Shown piece after piece: positions 14,134-23,963 of a stretch of 64,000 nucleotides of DNA. The translations under genes and the position numbers were made by a program. This DNA comes from Amanita rubescens (taxonomy: Eukaryota; Basidiomycota; Agaricomycetes; Agaricales; Amanitaceae): assembly GCA_015039365.1 (NCBI GenBank), contig WION01000092.1, forward strand, positions 62,001 through 126,000, read 5' to 3'. Every line of letters begins with the position of its first letter. The stretch's first letter is position 1. Under the pieces are notes generated by a model, which was given only the letters and a program-made list of their open reading frames with translations, ran no database searches and was not told where the DNA came from.

Positions 14134-15009
14134 CAAGCTGCCAAATTAGGCAAATAAGACTTGCACGCAACTTCGACTGTGAGTTGGCTTCTACGGTGTT
14201 TAAATTTGTTTTCCCGCTAACCTTTCTTTTGGTCCCCAGTAATTCCTGATGTGACGATTTCACTTGTTCGCAAGTTGGGGATTCCAGTCTCTTGCCGGCG
14301 AGGATCCTGATGATCCTTGTTTAGCTGAGGATTCCTATCCTCCTCCCTCAGTATACAAGTTCATCTTATTCCAATCATCTGTCGTCAACCACTATTCATT
14401 ATTTCTATTGGTCATGTACCTTCTTGGCGAAATGAACTTTCAACCATCAAAATTCAAGAGGCCATTGATGTTGTTGACAGAGGTGCGTAGCTCGTTCACA
14501 CCCGCTGGGTCTCTGATAGACGATTTCCTACAGCTCCCGCTGCAACTCTGTTCCTCATTCGACTTCTCAACTGCTGCGTCATCACAGCCATCGCCTACGT
14601 TGCTCAAACAACGTCCTGACGATGACACCTCTATGGATGTGGCCCCTTCCAAAGGATTGAGCCAGAGGGCGAAAGTATCGCGTCGCATATCAACACTAGA
14701 AACTGCCTAAGCAGGGGCGGAGTGGCAGATTCGACTAAACTGCCAAGGCGCGTCAACGAGAACGCCAGCTACAACGCCTTCGACACCTAAAAGTGAGATG
14801 AGTGGGGTAAAGGGGATATGTTGGCGCTGATCAATATATATTCGTCCTCGCAACACGTCCGCAAATGTAGATAGGCGACAAGACCTCACCCTTCGCGTCA
14901 ACTGCGCAGAGCAGGCTTGAGACGGTGCGTTATAGTTTTCGACATAATTCACGTTTTTCAACCTAAATCATCGCAGGCTTTCGTTTCCCAAGCTCAAATT
15001 CACAGCCAA
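14134..15009. other. Region upstream of the NLR gene with one weak ORF
   Basis: Contains a plus-strand ORF of 148 codons (14264-14710), Ser/Pro-rich in its second half (SSFDFSTAASSQPSPTLL), with no motif I recognise and no obvious splice partner. It could be a small orphan gene, part of the decayed plus-strand fragment that follows, or chance. The NLR promoter should also lie here. Confidence 0.3.
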
Positions 15010-15300
15010 TCCAAAATATTCTAGCATAGAACTGAGCGACCTACTACTGTTTTCGAAAATTCTGGAAATAGGGCTGGAGGAAATGGTCACTGAAGACGTG
15101 GCAGGCGCTGCCCTAGACACGCCTACTGCAGAAATGGTTCCCCCGAAACTTGAATGCAGTGCATGGAAAGCAAGAATGTCATCCTCCCGCCTACTTTTGT
15201 TGACGGGTATTGTGAGTGATATCTCATGCACTGCTTTTGTTCACAAGTTGCGGTATCTACAAGCGGGCACTGGCAAGACAATTATCAAGTATGAACACTT
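15010..15300 (+). pseudogene. Fragment of a P-loop (NACHT-like) gene
   Basis: The plus-strand frame ends in SSSRLLLLTG. A canonical intron (GTATTGTGAG to TATCTACAAG) joins it in phase to CGGGCACTGGCAAG, giving LLLLTAGTGKTIIK, a Walker A motif in the setting typical of fungal NLRs. The upstream part (LEIGLEEMVTEDVAGAALD) is not a domain I recognise, and after the P-loop I cannot extend a NACHT domain. I read it as a truncated relic. A short functional gene is possible but less likely. Confidence 0.5.
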
Positions 15301-15464
15301 GTATTTGCTCCGGCATGGGGAAGAACCAAAAACACGTCATTCGCCTAGTTTGACATGCGGTGAGACTCGTGACGACCCCGGACAATCACGGTCATGTAAC
15401 CTATCAATTCACAGCGTCTTCTCGCGGGATATCCTCATGATATACCTCGCAAAGTCAGAGTAGC

Positions 15465-15830
15465 AAAAGAACTTCGTGCCTGTTCACGTAGTTTGTTCTC
15501 GGCATCCGATTTTCGCGGTACTCTCTGCAACAGTTGGCCTAGAAGACAGGCTGCAGAGGAGGTTCTTTCGATAGCGTTTTCTGTCATCTTTCCGGTCACA
15601 GAAGCAGAAAATGACAGGAAAATGATGGCCTTTTGTCTCTTTCAACATCGGTAATAACGATAGAGCTGCTCGACGAAACCATATATATTTGATATCGTAC
15701 GAACATAAAGGAGCCGCGTCATGCCTTAGTTGAGTACAGTCTTTCCCGGACCAGCTAATCAAATGACATCTAAGACTAATTGTGGGGAGGAATAACGATT
15801 GAACGCATACGGACACTTCTCAATCATAGC
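15465..15830 (-). pseudogene. Decayed NACHT-domain fragment
   Basis: Reading the minus strand, pieces of an NLR NTPase appear in order but in different frames. First is a P-loop remnant GPGKTVLN, then after an intron-like gap SSIVITDVERDKR, then FCFCDRKDDRKR (the FFYCD.. segment after the P-loop) and LLGQLLQRVPRKSDAENKLR. The order matches the intact neighbour (VVIEDIKR..FFYCDS..SLLIQLE). Frame changes between the pieces show it is no longer translatable. Confidence 0.65.
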
Positions 15831-16556
15831 AAACACGACGTTGACTGTCTCTCCCTCCATTTTATATATTGAGAAGCCATCATCCCGCTGTTGGATGCGT
15901 AACCCCCCGTACCGCTTCAAATGTATCTTGATCGTCGATTGAGCAGAGATTTTTTAAAAGTTCTAATTCGAAAATGGAGCAAAAGCGAGAGCTCTCTGCA
16001 TGAGGGTTATCTCACCATCGGGTTAAACTATGGTCTGATGAAAGCCGTTTGTCAGGCTTGCGAGACATCTTCAAGGTCGAGAATATGACATGGGCGCACG
16101 TTGACACCAGAGCGTGTCGTCTGGGGAGAGTTTGGCCACGTGGGAACGGCCCAGCTTACACGCCGTTGCCAAGGAATCAAGGATGTGACACAGCCACAGT
16201 GCAGCTCCTTCAAATCGCGTCATAACATAGACTGCGACTCGGAATGCAGCCCAAAGTGTAACAAACGCGTCAGCAGGAATCAGCGGCGCGACTATGGTCA
16301 TCAAGGTTATGTAGCGACGGATTCCTGGTGTTCTAACGCGTCGATCCGTTAGATTAAGTAACAAGTCAAGTCGAACTGTTGCAATAAACATCGATTTTAT
16401 TCGAACCCAAAAATTGTCATGAACAACATCAAAGTACGTGGCGGAAAAGAACAAAAAACGTAAACAAATGACTAAATCGTTCAATCACATCATCGGCATG
16501 AGGACATGAGACTACACAACATCTTTATCTCTACATAGTCCCGCCCATCGCGTTAT
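15831..16556. other. Spacer at the left boundary of the array
   Basis: No gene recognised. A minus-strand ORF of 137 codons (16071-16484) is hydrophobic in places but resembles nothing I know. Its right end (from about 16380) has the 3' flank of array copy 1, so the array begins near here. Confidence 0.4.
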
Positions 16557-17082
16557 TTAGTACTTGCACCAACCATCGCTCTCGGTGATGTAGTCAAGAA
16601 GTCCGGAAGGTTGCGTCTGACCACCCTTGTTGATAGCGGTGTTAGAATAGTGGCATGTCTTGTACATAGAGCAAGTAAGAAGCGGGCTGCCATTCTGTGT
16701 AAATCCGTTAGAACGCGTCGACTTAAGACAAGAAAAGAAAAGACAGCGGACCTTGCCATTGACATCGTGGTAAGCTACAAGAAATTCAATATTGTACTTA
16801 TTTCCAAGTGGGAATTGGCTTACTGTTGACAAAGTTGCAGCCGGCGACGGCATTGCACTTGAGGAAACAATCTACAATCACGAATAAACATCGAGCGATA
16901 GAAAATGCGGAGAGCACCTTACCATAGATGGTTGGGACGAGTGTATAGGTGAGATAGTCCGCGGCCTCAGTGGCTCCATTGAGGTTGAGGAAAGTGGGAT
17001 AGTAGAAGCTTCGCTGGGCGATTGTGGCCGCCGACGCGAACGAAGCAAGAGAGAAAGCGAGGATGAACGACGTGAAGTGCAT
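16557..17082 (-). CDS. Small secreted cysteine-containing protein, array copy 1 (subfamily A)
   Basis: Four exons; exon 1 is 17082-16923 and intron 1 is 51 bp. Signal peptide MHFTSFILAFSLASFASA is followed by ATIAQRSFYYPTF, where the dibasic site of its sisters is Gln-Arg. Exon 2 gives DCFLKCNAVAGCNFVN, the micro-exon YHDVNGK, and exon 4 NGSPLLTCSMYKTCHYSNTA to DGWCKY-stop. The mature chain should hold six cysteines. The TATTTAA box is in 17135-17149. Upstream boxes are at about 17171 and 17361, but the palindrome seen in other units is missing. It is the leftmost copy, about 2.4 kb from the NLR. I recall this family as basidiomycete fruit-body-specific secreted proteins of unknown function; that link is from memory. 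Confidence 0.82.
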
Positions 17083-20000
17083 TGTGACTGTAGATCGAAC
17101 TGAAGACTCGAGTCTAAGGTTGACGTTGTACGCGCCAGGTTAAATACCTCTGTTGTTTATGTTTGCTGCTCTGGCCGCTGACCACTTGTATTGGACATAG
17201 GTACGCGTAAATGCTGTTTCTTGAAGCCTGACCCCTGTGCAAGTGTTGTACCGAATTGTTCTTCACCTCCGTTTTCGCGCTTGGGGTCAACCCTGTTACG
17301 TTTCCCAAGTCACTGGATGCAAAACACACGGCTTACGTAGTGGGAGATCTTACGTCAAGATGCCCTGACCGTTAACAACTCGAATGGGAGAAATCAGGGC
17401 ATCAGGGAAGTCAAAATGCCGGTCTTTGGCAAGTATTGTGCCTAACTAGTCCATTCCGATGTTTCATAGTTGCGGCCATCGTGGCCGTTTCTCGGGATGA
17501 TTAGTATCAACAAAGGATCGGATTCGTAAAAAGGGGTCAGCAGTAGTCAGAACAAAGGCACGCCGGAAAGCCTATCAACCTTTAAGAAGCAGGCCGACCG
17601 CACTGGCGCTGTACGTTAGACATTCCGATTGAACAAACAAGGTAGATTACAGGGGTTTGAAACGACGGCACGTGTATTAGGTTTTTCAGGTGACTTGAGA
17701 AGGAAGGAACGACCGCAGTCAACCTTTTGTGGACGCGTCTCATGCTTGGTGCTACGCGCTCGACAAGGTTTGATGCGTTTCGATCTTTCTCTGGGCATTT
17801 TCCAATCATACATGGAATAAATAATATATACTCATCTAATTCCGTTCGATTTGACTTTTTGGGCATATTTGCATTATGAACATGAAGCGAGCTATGCACA
17901 GGGCACAGAAATTCCATCATTGATCGGCTGAGGAAATGGGCTCGGGACAAAAAGACGGTTGCTGACTTGTGGATCTGTCACATGTCTATATCCTATGACA
18001 TTACAGTGCTCAACAAGGTTTAATGCGTGTCGGTACAATTCCACACCATATCCCGGTCATATAAATAATAATATAAACTCGCCTTATTCCGACAAGTGTC
18101 GCTTTGCCAGGGCGAAGAAATTCCATATCCGATCCGGCGAGGAAAAAAAATAGATTATAGGGTGAACCTCATGGACGCCCGATCACCCTTCGACTTTGAA
18201 ATGGTAAGAAGCGCTGTCAACTTATTGTAAATGTATGTCGCCCCCACTGTACTGGTCAAGGTTTAATGCGTGTCAGTCGGAAATGAAACTGACCTCGGGA
18301 CCGCTCTATCTTTACAAGACCTCCAGTCATCTCATCTGCAACCGAATAGTTGATAGAGCGACACGTGATGCTTGTAAATCCGCTGGATCCGCAGACTTTG
18401 TGACCGCGGTCGTTTGGTACCTTCACGAATGTCTTGGAAACAAAGATTTTAAAATGAAGTGAACCGCCCTATGACAGCCGCGCAGCTTAGCTTGCATAGA
18501 CGTAGAAGAACACGGATACATACTATGTCCCAGTCGTCATCAACACTAAGGCGGCTCTTAACGCCGCCCGTACCTGGAGCAGAGCTTGCCGTTCAAGGCA
18601 ATGGAGCTCGGCCCGGAAACCGACTGCACGATAGAGGTAGAGACATATCCTCGGTCTGATCAAGTGCTCAGATACGTGTTCTGAAGGGACAGTGATTTGG
18701 GCCCGCTATGGGGATACTTCGTGAGACTGTTGATTATTCGCGATTCTGGTGTAAAGCCAGGTCTGGCAGGTGGAGTCAGTTCAGCGGCGTAACATTGTAT
18801 CGGCACTATCAGACATCGCTATTCTTGCCTCGGGAACATAAATGGCTGTCCGCGGAACAAGGTGAGCCTGGATACAGCACAACATGACATTTGACTGACA
18901 CTTCGATCATCCATCGACCTTCCTTCACCGCGACAAGATTCCAGATGACATCGTGAAATGTCAATATATCGCTTTTATTTGCTTAGCGACTGCTAACAAT
19001 ATCTAGATGTAGTTCGCGCAGACAGACCTGGTCATAGATAAAAAGATATGATGACGTGTCACTCGCTGCGGAGGGTCTAGGTTGTGCGAATGGGCGAGTG
19101 AGTTGTGACGATGAGCAGAAATTTCCTTGACAATTGTAGTTCGTCGCATTTGATCACACTTCCTGAGTTGAGCTGAGATTGCGTTGTGGGAGAACGAGGG
19201 CAAGAGTGTGGTCACATTGTGACATGTACGTGCTTCCTCGAGGTCCCGTCGCTGGCAATACTTCCGGGACTAGGATTGACCGTGACGGCGAGTCTACGAG
19301 GCCAAGCATGAAAATTTGTCGCAAAAGACTCTCATCGCACATTTCTGCCCTACCACGAAGCGTTTTTTTATGATATTCTACGAATGGCCACCCACTCATT
19401 CCTCGCCAATCTCTTGCGAGTGGTGCAGATTGTGAAAAGCTCGAGTGCTCAAGCTTAAGGGGTTGGGTATTGCATCCATGCGAATATTCAGAGTAAGACT
19501 AACTCATTCCACCCTCTCCCACGGCAGACCCTCGTGTCGTGTCCTGACTCCGAGTCGTGATTCCCGGTGATCAGCCCAAGGCACCCGGCGCCAGTGCAAT
19601 GGTGTATCACTGTCCTTACATCATGAAACCTTAAACCAAATTAAATAAGCCACATTACCTACACCTAACTGGCCTATGTATATACGGTTGATGACGACAC
19701 CGGTCTGCTCATGACGAAATCGCGCGCATCGTACAGACCCATATTCTTTACAGTTCGTCTATCAGACGACACACTCACTTGCTGTGCGCGCGCTCGATCA
19801 ACGCCGCGCGGGAGTACCCGAGTAGTCCCTAGATAATGCGAGGGAAACCATCAAATAGAAGCGACGTTGACATGCTGTTAGATCTGCTAGGATGGGGCGC
19901 TCGTCCTTATTGTGGGCATAAGTTTCCAAATCCGAGATAAGCGGATATGGTCGGCCATTCACTCCCCTCCCCCTTTAACGCCACCCCGATGCGCAGGGTT

Positions 20001-20350
20001 GCAATATTGATCCGCGCGGGGATGGTATGCGGTGACGTGAAACACTAAGAGGATGCCCGCTTTGGGCTGACCCGTGCACCTGATCGAGTTCAGTTCCTGA
20101 AAAAGGGTTTATGGTCGTATCCGGGAACCGATGGCTTACAGGCAATACACGGTGACGGAACAAGAAGTTGAACACTGGTTTGAATGTCCGACTGCTCGGA
20201 CACTGACAGGCTTGGAAGCAACCAAATACGAATAACAGAAAGCTAAATTGGACGAACGACAAAATTCTACTGTTACACCATGATACAAACTTTGGCAGGC
20301 AGTTTATGTATGTAAGACTAGACGACACCAACACACGTCCATTGCAACAT
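17083..20350. other. Spacer between copies 1 and 2, with AT-rich repeats
   Basis: Holds the copy 1 promoter module (to about 17400) and then three tandem-like occurrences of a degenerate element beginning AAGGTTTGATGCGT or AAGGTTTAATGCGT (about 17764, 18017, 18259) with AT-rich middle and GCGA..AAATTCCATA tail. Further right are a segment around 18960-19170 (ATGATGACGTGTCA-type) that recurs near 35440, 50260, 58430 and 62530, and the copy 2 downstream module from about 19970. No other gene recognised. Confidence 0.55.
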
Positions 20351-20856
20351 TTAGTACTTGCACCAACCATCGCTCTCCGTGATGTAGTCAAGAAGTCCAG
20401 AAGGTTGCGTCTGACCACCTTTGTTGATAGCAGTGTTAGAATAATGGCATGTCTTGTACATTGAGCAGGTCAGATCCGGGCTGCCATTCTGTTAAGATTC
20501 CGTCAGAACGCGTCAACTTAAACCAAAAAAGGAAACACAGCCGACCTTGCCGTTGACATCGTGGTAAGCTAAAAGAAGTTCAGCGTTGTACATTTTTTCC
20601 ACTAGAAACTAACTTACTGTTGACGAAATTGCAGCCGGCGACAGCATTGCACTTGAGGAAACAATCTACAATCACGAATAAACATCGAGCGAAAGAATGT
20701 ATAGCCAGCACCCTCACCATAGATAGTTGGGACAAGTGTATAGGTGAGATAGTCGGAAGCTTCGGTAGCTCCGTTGAGATTCAGGAAAGTGGGATAGTAG
20801 AAGGCCGATGCGGCGGTGGCAGCGGTGAGAGTGAGGAGGAGCGAAGAGAAGTGCAT
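20351..20856 (-). CDS. Small secreted protein, array copy 2 (subfamily A, no propeptide)
   Basis: Signal peptide MHFSSLLLTLTAATAASA runs straight into FYYPTFLNLNG, so the seven-residue ATVAKRS stretch of other copies is absent. Intron 1 starts with GTGAGGGTGCTGG rather than GTAAGGTG. Exon 2 is CFLKCNAVAGCNFVN; exon 4 is NGSPDLTCSMYKTC to GWCKY-stop. All splice sites and the frame are intact. TATTTAA box at 20920-20934; upstream boxes at about 20966 and 21155 with the perfect palindrome at 21101-21114. Confidence 0.83.
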
Positions 20857-21100
20857 TGCGAATATAGACTGTAGGCGAATGAATCTGAAGACGCGAGTCT
20901 GAGGTTGACCTTGTACGCGCCAGGTTAAATACCTCTCTAGCGTTTATGTTTTGCCGTCGTGATTTCCCGACCGCTCACCACTCAAATTGGAGGGCCGCAA
21001 ATGTGGTTTCCTGAACATGTGTAGGTCGTGCCGAATCTTGTAAATGCCGCTTTGCCGGCCTTCGCGTACATTTCAAAACTCCTGGATCTTCTGTCCTGAG

Positions 21101-21114
21101 TGAACGATCGTTCA
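21101..21114. promoter_or_regulatory. Perfect 14-bp palindrome upstream of copy 2
   Basis: TGAACGATCGTTCA, followed by AAA. It sits about 245 bp before the ATG, between the two upstream boxes (20966 and 21155). A dimeric DNA-binding protein site is a reasonable inference. Confidence 0.55.
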
Positions 21115-22698
21115 AAATACACCTGTTACGTACTGGACATCGTGACGTTAGCTCCCCTGACCGCTGACCACTCGTATTGGAGACATTGTCGAATCGATTT
21201 ATTTAAACCATTTGCAAGTTTGGTACCTTACAGAATACTAGTTTCGAAATTCGATTGTTTGTAATCGCGGTGGCCGTATCTTCCCTTGATTGAAATGAAG
21301 CAAGGCTCAAACAGGGTAAATGAGATAGCCGTCGATTCCCGGGTGTCTGCTGCAGTTCAACACCAATTTCTTGCGGAACTTTGCTCTCATCGCCAACTTT
21401 TAAAGGTGAAACGAACTTCTAGTGCTTTAGCTAACTTGGAAGTATCAGTTGCAGAGCCACGTGCCCGGGAGGTCTTGGCTCACTGATTGGTGTTTATTTG
21501 GCTATACCTACAATAGCGGAGCTATGTAGGCTGAGATCCGAGGTGGTATACGTAGCCGCGCGGAGAGAATAAAAGTTCGACGCTGAGACGACCTGCTTGC
21601 ATGCCGTGGTAGTATGGGCGAAAGGTGACCGCCATCATGCATCACTTCCCACGCCCCGAGGCCAAATTTGGAAGGGACTGGTGAGGTGCCCGCACGTCAC
21701 GTAGAGCTTTCCGCGCTGGCCAGTTTGTTCGCGAACCATTCGACAGGAGGGTAAAAGTGATTATTGGTGACCGCTGGAGATTTGAACGCGCTCAGCTAAT
21801 CATAGCGACAGGTCACAGCCGAGGCGACGATGACAATAATGACGGGCGCTACCGAAAGCCAAGGAAATATTCGTGATCCGTAAGATCGAAGCGAGGATAG
21901 CAATTTTGAAGTCCATATCTCAGATCGACAATGTTAACAGGGTCCCAAGTAAAGCGGATCCTGCTCGATTTGCTAGAAAAGTCGAACTCGATAGGTATTC
22001 TCTCACGCCCCCAACTTCGCTCTTGACTGTATGGTCTCCTTATTCTCCTTCGTCGAATCTCGATTCATCATACATTCTCTCCGACAGCTCTGCGCCCTTC
22101 CTTAAATACTGCAAGTTTTTTCGACACTGAAATGTGCGTAAATTGTGCTAACCAGCCTCAAATCAGGATTTCAGAATCGGGAAAGATCCACAGCTCCTTA
22201 TGGATTATTTGTGAGTGGTCGAGAAATAAAAACAAGTAAAAATACTTTTACAGTTGGATCGCGTCACTGTTACCTTCCTAGGTTAGGTTGGAAATCGTAC
22301 GCCGTCTGATAGACGAGCTGTCGAACAACCCAGGGTGGTATCATGCCCATTACTACATATATCGAAACGAGCAAATGCATGTCATTAAACGTTAATAGTA
22401 AGTGATTTCATTAGCTACAGCTTATTTACTAATTAGGGTCACTTCCCTCAGGCTGACCGAAGGCGCAGTTATGCGTTGCCGCGCCAGCGCCGAGAGAATG
22501 TCACCGCTAGCTTTGATGGCCGGAACCAAAGATCATTAGGGAAAGGACGAGATGGCGTACCGCTAGAGTGCATGGACGGCTCAGCCATCCTTTCTCTAAA
22601 TATTCGACACGGCGGCATAAGCACACAATATTGGGCTAAGCAAAATTTCAGCTCAAACTTGTGAGTAATCATCGAGGAAATAGGTTGAAGAGTTATTA

Positions 22699-22974
22699 GT
22701 GTATATTGTGTATAAAATAACCATTTGTAAGCCCAGGTAGACATCTTCGGGGCGAATCTGGCTGTTGGCGACGGTCTTTCCATTTTAATTTTGTTTTGCT
22801 ACATTGCAAGTGCGCCTGTCTGACCAAAGCAGCTAACGTAGTGTATATTGTGTATAAAATAACCATTTGTAAGCCCAGGTAGACATCTTCGGGGCGAGTC
22901 TGGTGGTTGGCGACAGTCTATCCATTTTAATTTTGTTTTGCTACATTGGAAGTGCGCCCGTCTGACCAAAGCAG
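22699..22974. repeat. Local direct duplication, 134-bp arms
   Basis: 22699-22832 and 22841-22974 both run from GTGTATATTGTGTATAAAAT to TCTGACCAAAGCAG, separated by 8 bp, with few differences. Only this spacer has two copies; its sisters have one. Confidence 0.85.
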
Positions 22975-23204
22975 TCAATGAGTTATCTCTAAAGATTTGG
23001 AATGAAGCCGAGGCGCCTTGTCGATGTGTTAGGATATCCGATATACGAGGGGATGGCGTCCTGATTAGATAGACGGGTGGGCATAACTTGCTGAATCCGG
23101 ATCCAACGAAGTGAGCCATTCATAATTCCACCCCATTTAACGCCGCGCCGATATGCAGGATTACGACTTTGATCCGTGCGGGGATGGCATTAACTGAGAT
23201 AAGG

Positions 23205-23216
23205 CCCTGAAAAGGG
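23205..23216. repeat. Short hairpin in the 3' module of copy 3
   Basis: CCCT-GAAA-AGGG, a perfect 4-bp stem with a GAAA loop on the plus strand. It recurs at 26195-26206 and 29009-29020 and in altered form in other units. It lies about 250 bp beyond the gene end, so it could belong to a transcript end or to another RNA on the opposite strand. Confidence 0.4.
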
Positions 23217-23224
23217 TCTTAAGG

Positions 23225-23290
23225 TTGTGTCCGATAACTTAATAGACACGACACGGAATCGGAGGAGGGTTTGAACGTCCGACTCACGGC
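23225..23290 (+). other. tRNA-like segment downstream of copy 3
   Basis: CCGATAACTTAATAGACACG resembles a pol III A box and GGGTTTGAACGTCC a B box about 35 bp later, in the order of a tRNA gene. I could not fold a full cloverleaf. Related segments: 20115-20195, 26214-26280, 29029-29094, 32114-32180, 44951-45010 and, reversed, 54455-54520. It may be a tRNA-derived SINE or worn tRNA. Confidence 0.35.
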
Positions 23291-23458
23291 TCCGGAAGAC
23301 ACATTGAGTTCTTGTCCTTGAACCCATGCACAACCAATCATGAACAATAATAAAGTGGAATTGGACGAATCACGAAACCCTACTAGAACAACAAGAACAA
23401 ACTTTTGAAACATTTCGTAAGACTACAAGACATTACATCGAACCGCCCATTGCCTCAT

Positions 23459-23963
23459 TTAGTACTTGCACCAACCATCGCTCTCCGTGATGTAGTCAAG
23501 GAGCCCAGAAGGTTGGGTCTGACCACCTTTGTTGATAGCAGTGTTAGAATAGTGGCATGTCTTGTACATTGAGCAGGTCAGATCCGGGCTGCCATTCTGT
23601 TAACATCCCGTGAGAACGCGTCCACTTAAACCAAAAAGGAAACACAGCCGACCTTGCCATTGACATCGTGATAAGCTAAAAGAAGTTCAGCGTTGTACAT
23701 TTTTTCCACTAGAAACTAGCTTACTGTTGACGAAATGGCAGCCGGCGACAGCATTGCACTTGAGGAAACAATCTACAATCACGAATAAATATCGAGCGAA
23801 AGAATGTATAGCCAGCACCCTCACCATAAATAGTTGGGACGAGTGTATAGGTGAGATAGTCGGCAGCCTCAGTAGCTCCGTTGAGATTGAGGAAAGTGGG
23901 ATAGTAGAAAGCCGATGCGGCGGTAGCAGCGGTGAGAGTGAGGAGGAGCGAAGAGAAATGCAT
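23459..23963 (-). CDS. Small secreted protein, array copy 3 (subfamily A, no propeptide)
   Basis: Near twin of copy 2: same signal peptide joined to FYYPTF, same GTGAGGGTGCTGG donor for intron 1. It differs in exon 1 (ATEAADYLTY for ATEASDYLTY) and in exon 2, where the residue after the third Cys is His (GCHFVN). Frame and splice sites are intact to GWCKY-stop. TATTTAA box at 24020-24034; boxes at about 24064 and 24279. The palindrome is reduced to GAATGATCGTTC at 24199-24210. Confidence 0.83.

Larger units (their letters stand above)
20857..23458. other. Spacer between copies 2 and 3: the complete form of the array unit
   Basis: From left to right it holds the copy 2 promoter module (20857-21200) and a conserved block with short coding-like ORFs (21286-21486 and 21873-22130) shared with units 3-5. 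Next come the TAAAAATACTTTTACAG segment (about 22235), a 134-bp local duplication (22699-22974), the ATCCGTGCGGGGAT motif, the hairpin, a tRNA-like segment and the 3' flank of copy 3. The short ORFs differ in length between units and end at different stops, so I do not call them genes. Confidence 0.6.

Noticed and set aside
16071..16484. Minus-strand hydrophobic ORF of 137 codons as a membrane protein
   Set aside because: No clean membrane pattern, no splice context and no family resemblance; it overlaps the repeat flank.
21286..22130. Short ORFs in the middle of units 2-5 as a second gene per unit
   Set aside because: Frames break at different points in each unit, so they are not maintained as coding sequence.
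23225..23290. A functional tRNA gene
   Set aside because: A-box and B-box resemblance is partial, no acceptor stem or anticodon arm could be paired by eye, and copies vary too much. Reported only as tRNA-like.
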